25,959 nucleotides of DNA, taken from Bacteroidota bacterium. GTDB taxonomy: Bacteria > Bacteroidota > Bacteroidia > Chitinophagales > Saprospiraceae. Under the pieces are notes generated by a model. It saw nothing but the letters and a program-made list of their open reading frames with translations. It ran no database searches and was not told the DNA's origin. The translations under genes and the position numbers were made by a program. Within the stretch, counting starts at the first letter, position 1. Each line of letters starts with the position of its first letter. Positions 16,081-23,706 of this stretch are shown in pieces. Location of the stretch: NCBI GenBank assembly GCA_018969455.1, contig JAGWYI010000004.1, forward strand, positions 1 to 25,959, written 5' to 3'.

Positions 16081-17154
16081 ATGTCTACCAAATTTTACCC
16101 GCTTCGTATTCAGGCCGTACACCGGGAAACCGTTGATGCGGTTTCGCTTACCTTCGATGTTCCAGCCGATTTGCAAACCCTGTTTGCCTTCAAACAGGGT
16201 CAGTACCTCACCCTGCGCTCCGAATTGAACGGGGAAGATGTGCGGCGCTCGTATTCCATATGCAGCGGCGTGCAGGAAGGTACCCTGCGGGTGGCCATCA
16301 AACAGGTAGACGGCGGGTTGTTCAGCACTTTTGCCAACCAGCAATTGAAAACCGGCGACGTGCTGGATGTGATGCCTCCACAAGGCCGTTTCTTCACCGA
16401 ACTGGATCCCGCACAAGCACGCACCTACGTGGCCTTCGCATCAGGCAGCGGCATCACGCCAATCATGAGTCTCTTGAAAACCACCCTCCTTGAAGAGCCC
16501 CAAAGCCGTTTTATCCTGTTTTTTGGCAACAAAGGCTTTGACCACATCATTTTTCGGGAAGAACTGGAGTCCTTGAAAAACCAATACCCCGATCGCCTTT
16601 CGATACACCATGTTTTCAGCCGGGAATCGCTCGGAAGCCCGCTGTTCTATGGCCGCATCGACGCCGAAAAATGCGCACAATACGCCCGACTCCTGTTCGA
16701 TCCCACTGCTGTGCACGCGTTTTTCCTGTGCGGACCCGCTGAAATGATTTTTGCCGTAAAAGAAAGTCTGGAAAAAGCGGGCGCAAAGCCGGAATCCATT
16801 CATTTTGAGTTGTTTACAACAGCGGGAATGACAGTGGCTACGAAAACGAAAAAGCAAAGTGATGTGCCCGAATTTGTCGCATCCATTACCCTCATTCAAG
16901 ACGGAGCACAGTTCGATTTTGTACTCCCCTCCGCAGGCAGCACCCTGCTGGATGCAGCCATGCGCGCCGGCGCCGACCTGCCTTTTTCCTGCAAAGGAGG
17001 CGTTTGTTGTACTTGCAAGGCCAAAATACTGGAAGGCAGCGCTACCATGGACCTGTGTTACGGCCTGGAGCCCGACGAAATTGAAGCAGGGTATATCCTG
17101 ACTTGCCAGGCGCACCCGATTACCGAAAAACTCGTGGTGAGTTTCGATGCATAG
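16081..17154 (+). CDS. PaaE-like FAD/NAD(P)H oxidoreductase with C-terminal [2Fe-2S] ferredoxin domain
   Basis: The 357-residue protein has the domain order and length of PaaE, the reductase of phenylacetyl-CoA epoxidase. An FAD-binding barrel comes first (about 1-105, with RRSYS at 55-59). An NAD(P)-binding domain follows (about 110-240, ASGSGITPIMS and the later FFLCGPAEM). After a linker at about 245-270 comes a plant-type ferredoxin domain with cluster ligands C304, C309, C312 and C342. It moves electrons from NAD(P)H through FAD and the cluster to an oxygenase or similar acceptor in the cytosol. None of the epoxidase genes paaABCD is present, so it may serve another oxygenase, hydroxylase or desaturase. 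ATG 16081 is used because a longer frame would begin inside the rpsT terminator. No clear promoter was seen in the 44 nt after that terminator. Confidence 0.9.
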   Translation: MSTKFYPLRIQAVHRETVDAVSLTFDVPADLQTLFAFKQGQYLTLRSELNGEDVRRSYSICSGVQEGTLRVAIKQVDGGLFSTFANQQLKTGDVLDVMPPQGRFFTELDPAQARTYVAFASGSGITPIMSLLKTTLLEEPQSRFILFFGNKGFDHIIFREELESLKNQYPDRLSIHHVFSRESLGSPLFYGRIDAEKCAQYARLLFDPTAVHAFFLCGPAEMIFAVKESLEKAGAKPESIHFELFTTAGMTVATKTKKQSDVPEFVASITLIQDGAQFDFVLPSAGSTLLDAAMRAGADLPFSCKGGVCCTCKAKILEGSATMDLCYGLEPDEIEAGYILTCQAHPITEKLVVSFDA

Positions 17155-17158
17155 AAAG

Positions 17159-17190
17159 TTTGGCCCGCCACAAATTGCGGGCTATTTTTG
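17159..17190 (+). promoter_or_regulatory. Promoter of the WG-repeat gene
   Basis: TTTG (17159-17162), a 20-nt spacer and TATTTTTG (17183-17190) are a full match to the Bacteroidota -33/-7 pattern. The ATG at 17227 lies 36 nt downstream. The spacer is filled by a GC-rich hairpin, listed separately. Confidence 0.7.
17163..17189 (+). terminator. Hairpin and T-rich tail after the reductase gene, inside the next promoter's spacer
   Basis: GCCCGC (17163-17168) pairs with GCGGGC (17177-17182) around an 8-nt loop and is followed by TATTTTT. It starts 8 nt after the reductase stop, as an intrinsic terminator would. The T-rich tail is also the -7 box of the downstream promoter. Confidence 0.6.
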
Positions 17191-17226
17191 CCCTTCTTTG
17201 CAGCCCACCTTTCAATTGATGCGTTA

Positions 17227-18246
17227 ATGGCAAACAGCCTGTATAAAATCCGGGAAAATGGCCGATTCGGGTTTATGAATGCCGATGGAATTGTGGTAAT
17301 TGAGCCGCAGTTCCTCGATGTGGGTGATTTTCATGCCGGGTTTGCTTCGGTGCGTTTCAACGATCAATGGGTTTTGCTCGATGAATTGGGCCGTTTGTAT
17401 GTAAAAAAATTGTATCGCCGCATTTTGCCTTTCTCGCACGGGCGTGCGCGGGTGCAAATTGTGCAGCGCTGGGGTTTCATGGACGAGCGGGGCAATGAAA
17501 TCATACCTGCACGCTTCGACGAAGCAGGCGATTTTTCGGAAGGGCTGGCTTTTGCAGGCATACAAGGTAAATACGGGTACCTGAACCCGGAAGGGCAGTT
17601 TGAATTGCCCTTGCGCTACGAAAAGGCCGGAAATTTCCAGGATGGATGGGCGCCTGCCGGCAAAAACGGCAAATGCGGGTTTATTGACAGGGCCGGCGAA
17701 TTTGTGCTGGAGCCCGCATGGGATCTGTGCAAACCCTTTCAAGGGTCGGTTGCCGTGGTAGAACAACATTTCAAATGGGGGCTGATTGACAAGCAAGGCA
17801 AGGTGTTGCTGGAGCCTCAATTTGATGTGACCAAAGATGCCATGCATGGCGCCTTTTGCGACGGCATGGCTTTGATGGTGCGCAACGAAAAATACGGTTT
17901 TGTCCGCCAGGACGGCCAAATCAGCATAGAACCCACTTTTGAGTTTGCGGCCCCTTTTTCCGAACAACTGGCTTTGGTTGAAATCAATGCAGCCTGCGGA
18001 TTTGTGGATCCTGATGGAAAACTGGCCATCACCCCCCGCTTTGAAGACGCTGGCAGCTTCGCGGAAGGCCTGGCGCAAGTAAAAACCAGTGCTGCCTGGG
18101 GCTACATTGACCCCGCTGGCGCCCTGGTTATGCCAGCGCGGTATGAGGCGGCTTCGCCTTTCCGAAACGGACTGGCCCTGGTGATGCAGGAAAATAAATG
18201 GCTGTATATCAATCGGGAAGGGAAAATTATTTGGCGGGAAACGTAA
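17227..18246 (+). CDS. WG-repeat protein, probably cytoplasmic
   Basis: The 339-residue product consists almost entirely of WG repeats, with nine full copies and a partial tenth at about 33-residue spacing. Typical units are RWGFMDERGNEIIPARF, KYGYLNPEGQFELPLRY, KWGLIDKQGKVLLEPQF and AWGYIDPAGALVMPARY, each followed by a segment ending in F-x-x-G-x-A. WG repeats form beta-rich, probably solenoid or propeller-like folds and are thought to bind proteins or ligands; no enzymatic residues are recognisable. There is no signal peptide from ATG 17227. The longer TTG start (17188) overlaps the -7 box and is rejected. The gene has its own promoter and is followed by another independently promoted gene. 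Confidence 0.88.
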   Translation: MANSLYKIRENGRFGFMNADGIVVIEPQFLDVGDFHAGFASVRFNDQWVLLDELGRLYVKKLYRRILPFSHGRARVQIVQRWGFMDERGNEIIPARFDEAGDFSEGLAFAGIQGKYGYLNPEGQFELPLRYEKAGNFQDGWAPAGKNGKCGFIDRAGEFVLEPAWDLCKPFQGSVAVVEQHFKWGLIDKQGKVLLEPQFDVTKDAMHGAFCDGMALMVRNEKYGFVRQDGQISIEPTFEFAAPFSEQLALVEINAACGFVDPDGKLAITPRFEDAGSFAEGLAQVKTSAAWGYIDPAGALVMPARYEAASPFRNGLALVMQENKWLYINREGKIIWRET

Positions 18247-18251
18247 TATGA

Positions 18252-18283
18252 TTTGGATCAGAAGGATATTTTCTTCACTTTTG
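18252..18283 (+). promoter_or_regulatory. Promoter of the 957-residue T9SS cargo gene
   Basis: TTTG (18252-18255), a 20-nt spacer and CACTTTTG (18276-18283) match the -33/-7 pattern, with one mismatch in the first base of the -7 box. The ATG at 18325 is 41 nt downstream. It begins only 5 nt after the WG-gene stop. Confidence 0.5.
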
Positions 18284-18324
18284 GTCCAATCAATAGAAAA
18301 CCGCAACAAATACCCTGAAGTTAG

Positions 18325-21198
18325 ATGGCTCCAAATCCATACCATCCCGTTTTTTTCACTTTTAAGGCGGCGCTACGAACCATCCTTGGCCTGTTTATGG
18401 TTTTTTGTGGACAAGTCGCCCACACGCAAACGCCAGTATTTCCGATAAAAGAAGTCAGCATGGGCAATCACCAGCACACCAGTCGGGATGTGTTGATCCA
18501 GATGGCTATGTCGATTGACAGCAACTTGCTGCTTCTGGGATACACGGAAAGCGACTCTCAATTTGCCGATGTGGTGGTACAAAAAGTATCGCGCGCAGGT
18601 CATTTAATTTGGGATTATCGTTTTGATTCGCCCGGGAAAAATGATTATGACCAGGCGGTCAAAATGATGCAGGATGGCAATGGTGATATTTATGTTTTGG
18701 TCAATGCGTTTGGTTTGGCGAGTTTTCAAAATCTTCAGGAGAGCCAGGGGTATTTGTTTAAACTCAATTCCGACGGGCACTTGCTTTGGCAAACTGCTTA
18801 CGATACTTTGTTGCCTTTTCATACCGCCGAATGGTTTCACGATGGTTTTTTTGACGAAAGGGGCAACCTTAAAGTGACCTATTCCTGTTATCAGCCATTT
18901 GAAGCCCGGCCCAGCTTCTTCCTGAAATTTGATCCGGAATCGGGCATTTTACTGGATTCGTTTTCGAAATTCAATATTCTGCAAGCTTATGGTGGCGGAC
19001 CAGCGGCATTGAGCGAAGCGCTGGACAGTACCGGCCAATTTGTTTTTTTGCACTTTGACGAAACCCAAAGTCCCCATCACAGCATCCGAAAAGTGGACCC
19101 GGTAAGTGGGCAGGAGCACTTTTCGCATTTGAATCTGAGCGGCTTAAGTTCAACGGAAAAGTTTAATTACAATTACCTGGATTGGAAAAGGATATGGGTA
19201 GATAAAGCGGGGGCGGTTTACAGCATCAGCAACGTGGAGGATGTGGCCTCCGGGGCAATCCTGGTGAAGGTGTTGCCGGATGGAAAAGTGGCCTATGTGC
19301 TCAGGCCCGACTCTATTTTCTTGTATTTTAATGATTTAATAATTCAAAACGAGCAAGTTTATCTTACCGGGTCGTACACCCCGAAAGGCCAGAACCAAAC
19401 GGTTGCCTTCCTTTGGAAACTGAATGCGCAAGGAAAAGCACAGGCAGTGGTAGAACAAAAATCCGTGCAGGGGTGCCTGCCGCGTTTGGTGTATGGTGAT
19501 GCCGGAGGCGTGTATTGGGCGGTTCAAAATTTGGACGATAACCGGGTTAAGCTCCGATATTTAAATCCAACTAATCTGAACCAGATTTGGACTTATTCTT
19601 TGACAAATGATACCGCCTTTGCCTATACAGGCGTAGTTGTCGTGCCGTTTAAACCCACAGAATGTGCGATAGGGGGCAGTCTGCAAAGCAAGAAAAATCC
19701 GTATTCGTATTATATTTCGGAGCTGGATTTTGATTTACAGAACTTCAATCCGGTGCTTTCGACCGAAACAGGGCATTATCGTTTTAACGGAACCGGAACA
19801 ACGCATACGGATTGGGTTGGCTTTGATATAGATCCTTTTGGCAATTACTGGGTTGTTACCGCGGAAAAATACGGCACAGAGGATCCGAGTTCTCTGCCTG
19901 CGTTGGTGGAATACTACTATCATAAATTTGATCCGGATCTTAATTTGCTATGGACCCGCAAGGGTAAAGGTGAATCAATCGGCAAATTTTATTTCGATGG
20001 TTTGGGCAATGCCTACATTGGAGAACGCGCCACGCTCGATACGACCTATTTGGTAAAATTAAATCCGGATGGCGCATACATGCATTCGTATGCCTTGGTT
20101 AAAGAATCGTTTTACCGCCTGTACATTGATCAAAAAGGGCATGTCCATTTGGGTAAAATCAAAGAAAACAACGCTTTTTACCTCTGCCTGTTAAATGAAA
20201 ACCTGGAACTTTTAGCAGATTCGCTTGCAGAAGGGTATGTCATTGCGGTTTTTCAGGTTCCCAACAATGCCTCGGTTTACTATTATGTGGAAGCGTCAAC
20301 AGCGGATTCAAAATCCATTGTGCTTTTTCGCGACGGGATGCCTGCATGGACCCAAGTCTTCGATTTTAATCATCCCAATGAGGACTTTACTTTATTTGAT
20401 TTGAATACGGTAAACGGAGACTTAATGGGTTTGGCGTACGCCTACAACAAGCAGGGCATATTGGAGGGGAGCGTATACCGCTTGTCCCTGAATCAGGCAA
20501 TTGTTTCCAGGTCTATTGGATCGAGTGGCGGGGTATACAGGTTAAGGGTCATGCCCAACGGCAATTTTTTTCTGGCTTATAACGACAGGGCAGACCATTA
20601 TTCCGCTGATTTGCAAATGATTACGCCTGTTCCTTATGCTCTGGGAGGCAATAACGTCGATTATTTTTCGGTGGATAGTGTTTTTTATCGCATAGGCGAT
20701 GGCGTTTTACAGGTCTTTGGTCAGAACGGAACATCCTTGTATTTCATCTCCCATCATTCATTTTCCTTTACTCCCAGTAGTGTTCATATTGAAAATGACC
20801 ACCGGATTTCAACGGTAAGCACATTTGGCGGCTTTCTGGGCACCAACAATGCGCTGGGTTATAATTGGTCTCGAAGCAGAATCAGTTTGTTTGACCAAAG
20901 TTGTTGCCTGCCGAGTGCCGTATCGGAGCCGCAGGTTTTAACCGGAGCCGCCCGCTTGCATGTGCAACCCAATCCGGTTTTCAGTCGATTGTGGGTAGAC
21001 GTTTCTGCGTTTCAGGACCGCCATTTTATTTTAAAATTAATGGCAAACACCGGCGCCCTGGTTTGGCAAAAATCAATTGCGGCATCTCAAAATGCGCTGT
21101 TGGAATTGGATTTGGAAGCCGTGCCGGCAGGAATCTATTATTTGCAGTTGATTTCGGAGCACGAAAGTGGGGTTCAAAAAATTGTGATTGCCCATTAA
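18325..21198 (+). CDS. Secreted beta-propeller-like T9SS cargo protein
   Basis: The 957-residue protein begins with a long signal peptide (residues 1 to about 35, hydrophobic core AALRTILGLFMVFCG, end near HTQT). A large beta-rich region follows, with recurring short motifs such as DGNGDIYVLVNAFG, DKAGAVYSISNV, DPFGNYWVVTAEKYG, DGLGNAYIGERA and DQKGHVHLGKI. The pattern resembles the propeller-type repeats of Bacteroidota surface proteins that carry D-x-x-G-x-x-Y/W-V blades. The last 80 residues (878-957) start with LHVQPNPVFSRL and form a type A T9SS sorting domain with the closing GIYYLQL and KIVIAH strands. No catalytic motif is recognised, so binding or adhesion is the most that can be suggested. 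Its TAA overlaps the stop of the convergent gene at TTAA (21195-21198). Confidence 0.82.
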   Translation: MAPNPYHPVFFTFKAALRTILGLFMVFCGQVAHTQTPVFPIKEVSMGNHQHTSRDVLIQMAMSIDSNLLLLGYTESDSQFADVVVQKVSRAGHLIWDYRFDSPGKNDYDQAVKMMQDGNGDIYVLVNAFGLASFQNLQESQGYLFKLNSDGHLLWQTAYDTLLPFHTAEWFHDGFFDERGNLKVTYSCYQPFEARPSFFLKFDPESGILLDSFSKFNILQAYGGGPAALSEALDSTGQFVFLHFDETQSPHHSIRKVDPVSGQEHFSHLNLSGLSSTEKFNYNYLDWKRIWVDKAGAVYSISNVEDVASGAILVKVLPDGKVAYVLRPDSIFLYFNDLIIQNEQVYLTGSYTPKGQNQTVAFLWKLNAQGKAQAVVEQKSVQGCLPRLVYGDAGGVYWAVQNLDDNRVKLRYLNPTNLNQIWTYSLTNDTAFAYTGVVVVPFKPTECAIGGSLQSKKNPYSYYISELDFDLQNFNPVLSTETGHYRFNGTGTTHTDWVGFDIDPFGNYWVVTAEKYGTEDPSSLPALVEYYYHKFDPDLNLLWTRKGKGESIGKFYFDGLGNAYIGERATLDTTYLVKLNPDGAYMHSYALVKESFYRLYIDQKGHVHLGKIKENNAFYLCLLNENLELLADSLAEGYVIAVFQVPNNASVYYYVEASTADSKSIVLFRDGMPAWTQVFDFNHPNEDFTLFDLNTVNGDLMGLAYAYNKQGILEGSVYRLSLNQAIVSRSIGSSGGVYRLRVMPNGNFFLAYNDRADHYSADLQMITPVPYALGGNNVDYFSVDSVFYRIGDGVLQVFGQNGTSLYFISHHSFSFTPSSVHIENDHRISTVSTFGGFLGTNNALGYNWSRSRISLFDQSCCLPSAVSEPQVLTGAARLHVQPNPVFSRLWVDVSAFQDRHFILKLMANTGALVWQKSIAASQNALLELDLEAVPAGIYYLQLISEHESGVQKIVIAH

Positions 21199-21974
21199 GG
21201 GCGCCACATCACCACATTCCCCAACAACTGTACCAGCAGGAAAGCGCCCAGGGCCCAATACATGCGTTTTTTCCCCACAAAATGAAAACCATACGCGTAC
21301 ATCCGATCCCAGGCCGGAAACAACAGCGCCAGCAACAAGGCGTAATCGGGCAACAAATCCATCGGACACTGGCGCGGCGCCAGGGCGATGTATAACACAT
21401 GGGCGATCAAACAGCCCAAAATAAAGCGCTGCGGCGCTCGATATACATCTGTGCGCCTGAAAAACACCCACAACAAACCCAGCAAAGGAAAAAAGCCGTA
21501 ATACACCACGGGATAAATGAATACATATAAAATATTGGGCAAATAATATTGCAAGGCCCCCTTTTCAAAAGTGTTGCTGAAAAAATTCCAAAACGAACAA
21601 TCCAAACAAAAATACGGGGTCAGCCACCCGCGCGTGATCAAGGCGAGCGCGAAAAAAGGCAAAGCCAGCACCCGATAAAGCAGTTTTGCTTGTATGCCCA
21701 GCAGCGCTGCGCTGAGATAAAGCCACAAGCCCAGGGAATCGTTCAGGCTGAAAAGGCCCGCCTGCACCAGCACAGGCGCCAGCGCCAGCAACAAAACGCA
21801 ATAGCTGTTCCGACTCGCCGCCCGAACGCCCGGCGCCAGCTGCCGCAGCAACAGCCCGAACGTATACAATGCCCCCAGGCAGGCAAGCAAGGAAGTGCTT
21901 TCCATTTTCAGAATATTTGCGATTTTGTGTCCAAAAAAGCGAAAGTACGCGTATTCGCCGCGCTTTTCGACCAA
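21195..21974 (-). CDS. Polytopic membrane protein, GT-C glycosyltransferase-like, possibly N-terminally truncated
   Basis: The 259-residue frame encodes about six or seven hydrophobic helices separated by short loops, with charged stretches such as FRRTDVYRAPQRF and GKKRMYW. The start, EYAYFRFFGHKIANILKMESTSLLACLGALYTFGLLLR, resembles the part of GT-C polyprenyl-phosphate-sugar-dependent glycosyltransferases just after the first lumenal loop. The preceding first helix and acidic (D/E) loop expected of GT-C enzymes are absent: an in-frame stop lies at 21987-21989 and the divergent gene begins at 22001. The longest start is TTG 21974; ATG 21905 would give 236 residues. The similarity is from pattern recognition only, and a non-enzymatic membrane protein is equally possible. 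Confidence 0.55.
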   Translation of the reverse strand: MVEKRGEYAYFRFFGHKIANILKMESTSLLACLGALYTFGLLLRQLAPGVRAASRNSYCVLLLALAPVLVQAGLFSLNDSLGLWLYLSAALLGIQAKLLYRVLALPFFALALITRGWLTPYFCLDCSFWNFFSNTFEKGALQYYLPNILYVFIYPVVYYGFFPLLGLLWVFFRRTDVYRAPQRFILGCLIAHVLYIALAPRQCPMDLLPDYALLLALLFPAWDRMYAYGFHFVGKKRMYWALGAFLLVQLLGNVVMWRP

Positions 21975-22000
21975 AACCGCCCATTTTTACATCCTATCCA

Positions 22001-23164
22001 ATGGACATACCAACCCATCCCCCCAAAAAAGTCATGGTTACCGGCTGCTTTGATTTGTTGCACAGCGGACACGTCGCTTTTTTGCGCGAAGCCGCGCAAT
22101 GGGGCGATTTGCACGTATGCATCGGTTCGGATGCCAATGTGCACCATTTGAAAGGCCGCTATCCGGTGAATCCGCAGGAGGAGCGGCGGTATATGCTGGA
22201 GGCCATCTCCTGTGTACATGCCGTACACATCAACAGCGGCATGGGCATCCTCGATTTTTTGGCAGAAATGGACCGCATTCAGCCCGATTATTTTTTTGTG
22301 AATGAAGACGGACATACCCCGGCCAAAGAAGATTTGTGCAAGGCGCGCAACATCGATTACCGCGTTTCGCGGCGCCTGCCCGAAGAGGGGTTGCCGGTGC
22401 GCAGCACGACCAGTTTGCGCGTGGCCTGCACCATTCCCTACCGCATCGACCTGGCGGGCGGCTGGCTCGACCAGCCCTGGGTATCGGAACTGCATCCGGG
22501 GCCGGTGCTTACCTTGAGCCTGGAACCCACGCACGATTTCAACGACCGCAGCGGTATGGCCACCAGCACCCGGAAAAAAGCCATGGAATTGTGGCACACT
22601 GCCCTGCCTGGCGGCAACCCCGAACAGCTGGCCAAATTGTTGTTCAGTTACGAAAATCCGCCCGGAACCCTGGAAGTTGCGGGTTCCCAGGATGCCCTGG
22701 GCATTGTTTTGCCCGGACTGAACAAGCTGGATTACAACAAAAGCTATTGGCCCGAACGCATTCAAAGTGTGCATGATGCGGAGATTCTTCAATGGCTCGA
22801 GCAGCATTTGTACCTGGTTACCCTGGGGCCGCGTGAAAGCGATTTCCGGGTTTTATCGGAAGTGCATACCAGTGCCGAAGGCGCCCAAATGCTCGCCGAG
22901 GCGGCCGAGGCTTGTTGGGATGCCATTTTAGCCCGGGATTTAACGGCGTTTGGGCGGCATTTTCGCGCCTCCTTCGAAGCACAGGTGGCTATGTTTCCCT
23001 TGATGGCCGATGCGGGCATCTATCAAATGATTGAACGATACAAAGACATTGCCCTGGGCTGGAAACTAAGCGGCGCGGGCGGCGGCGGGTATTTGGTCCT
23101 GGTTAGCGAAAAGCCTATAGAGCGGGCAATTCAGTTGAAGATTCGGCGGCGGGAGGGGTATTAG
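22001..23164 (+). CDS. Bifunctional nucleotidyltransferase/GHMP sugar kinase fusion
   Basis: The 387-residue protein joins two enzymes. Residues about 9-140 are a cytidylyltransferase-superfamily domain (GCFDLLHSGH at 15-24, RSTTSL at 134-139) like TagD or the adenylyltransferase half of HldE. Residues about 140-387 are a GHMP kinase of the HddA/COG2605 type: motif 1 PYRIDLAGG (146-154), phosphate-loop motif 2 GMATST (185-190), catalytic-type Asp in GSQD (D231) and motif 3 GAGGGG (358-363). Together they suggest phosphorylation of a sugar at C1 followed by nucleotide transfer, giving an activated sugar in the cytosol. The kinase has only about 30 residues between motifs 1 and 2, where HddA has about 90. 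The substrate is unknown; a heptose is one possibility. ATG 22001 is favoured because GxFDxxHxGH normally sits near the N-terminus. The 3' end overlaps the convergent gene by 50 bp. Confidence 0.82.
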   Translation: MDIPTHPPKKVMVTGCFDLLHSGHVAFLREAAQWGDLHVCIGSDANVHHLKGRYPVNPQEERRYMLEAISCVHAVHINSGMGILDFLAEMDRIQPDYFFVNEDGHTPAKEDLCKARNIDYRVSRRLPEEGLPVRSTTSLRVACTIPYRIDLAGGWLDQPWVSELHPGPVLTLSLEPTHDFNDRSGMATSTRKKAMELWHTALPGGNPEQLAKLLFSYENPPGTLEVAGSQDALGIVLPGLNKLDYNKSYWPERIQSVHDAEILQWLEQHLYLVTLGPRESDFRVLSEVHTSAEGAQMLAEAAEACWDAILARDLTAFGRHFRASFEAQVAMFPLMADAGIYQMIERYKDIALGWKLSGAGGGGYLVLVSEKPIERAIQLKIRRREGY

Positions 23165-23657
23165 TTTTGATTTTGCGCGCCAGACCGTGAAAACGCAACA
23201 AATGATCGGGAAAGGCTTCGTTGTACACGCACAACACCAGGGTATTTCGCTGACCTGCGCCCGTTTGAAATAATATTTTGATTGGGTTGTGGATGTAGCC
23301 TTGTTCGGAAAACATTTGCAACTGCGGTGCGCGCGGTTTTCGAAACAGTTTCAGGTCGTCGGCGGTTGCAGGGATGGGCACATTGCCGTAACCTTCTTCG
23401 CGCAAAAACTGTTTTACCATTTCGTACGTATACGCCAGCTTTGCGCCGGTAAAAACCGTGCGGTATTCCCAGCCGTCGCAGGCGCCTCCAAGGTAATTGC
23501 TACCGGCCTCGGGAAATTGAACGCGCATGGGAACATGCGGCCCCGTGTCGGGAGCATCGGGCCGTATTTCAAGCGATTCATCGAAACCAAATTCGTCGTA
23601 CACTGCTGTTGAAAAGTTTTGCACAAAAGTAAGCGTTTCGTTTGTAATTTTTAACAC
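23115..23657 (-). CDS. Hypothetical protein, 180 residues
   Basis: I do not recognise this protein. It is soluble, without signal peptide or membrane helix, with an acidic N-terminal half (YDEFGFDESLEIRPDAPDTG) and a segment GACDGWEYRTVFTGAKLAYTY. Later come KQFLREEGYGNVPIP and FSEQGYIHNPIKILF, and a low-complexity tail ending SSTELPAL. The start is GTG (23655-23657), since no in-frame ATG lies nearby; codon use resembles its neighbours. It is divergent from cinA, with 49 bp between the two starts. Its last 50 bp lie over the 3' end of the kinase fusion gene on the other strand. The long frame and the divergent position support a real gene. Confidence 0.6.
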   Translation of the reverse strand: MLKITNETLTFVQNFSTAVYDEFGFDESLEIRPDAPDTGPHVPMRVQFPEAGSNYLGGACDGWEYRTVFTGAKLAYTYEMVKQFLREEGYGNVPIPATADDLKLFRKPRAPQLQMFSEQGYIHNPIKILFQTGAGQRNTLVLCVYNEAFPDHLLRFHGLARKIKTNTPPAAESSTELPAL

Positions 23658-23706
23658 ATTTTGTTTGTATTGTTAAGGAATAAACAAAGTGTTCAGACCG
23701 TAAAGC

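Noticed and set aside
17224..18345. A 373-codon minus-strand frame opposite the WG-repeat gene.
   Set aside because: The + strand shows nine regular WG repeats and its own promoter. The opposite frame is a shadow whose apparent repetition mirrors the WG repeats.
21869..22000. A longer N-terminus for the nucleotidyltransferase/kinase fusion.
   Set aside because: The extension is basic and unconserved in type and overlaps the divergent membrane-protein gene. The catalytic GxFDxxHxGH motif is correctly placed from ATG 22001.
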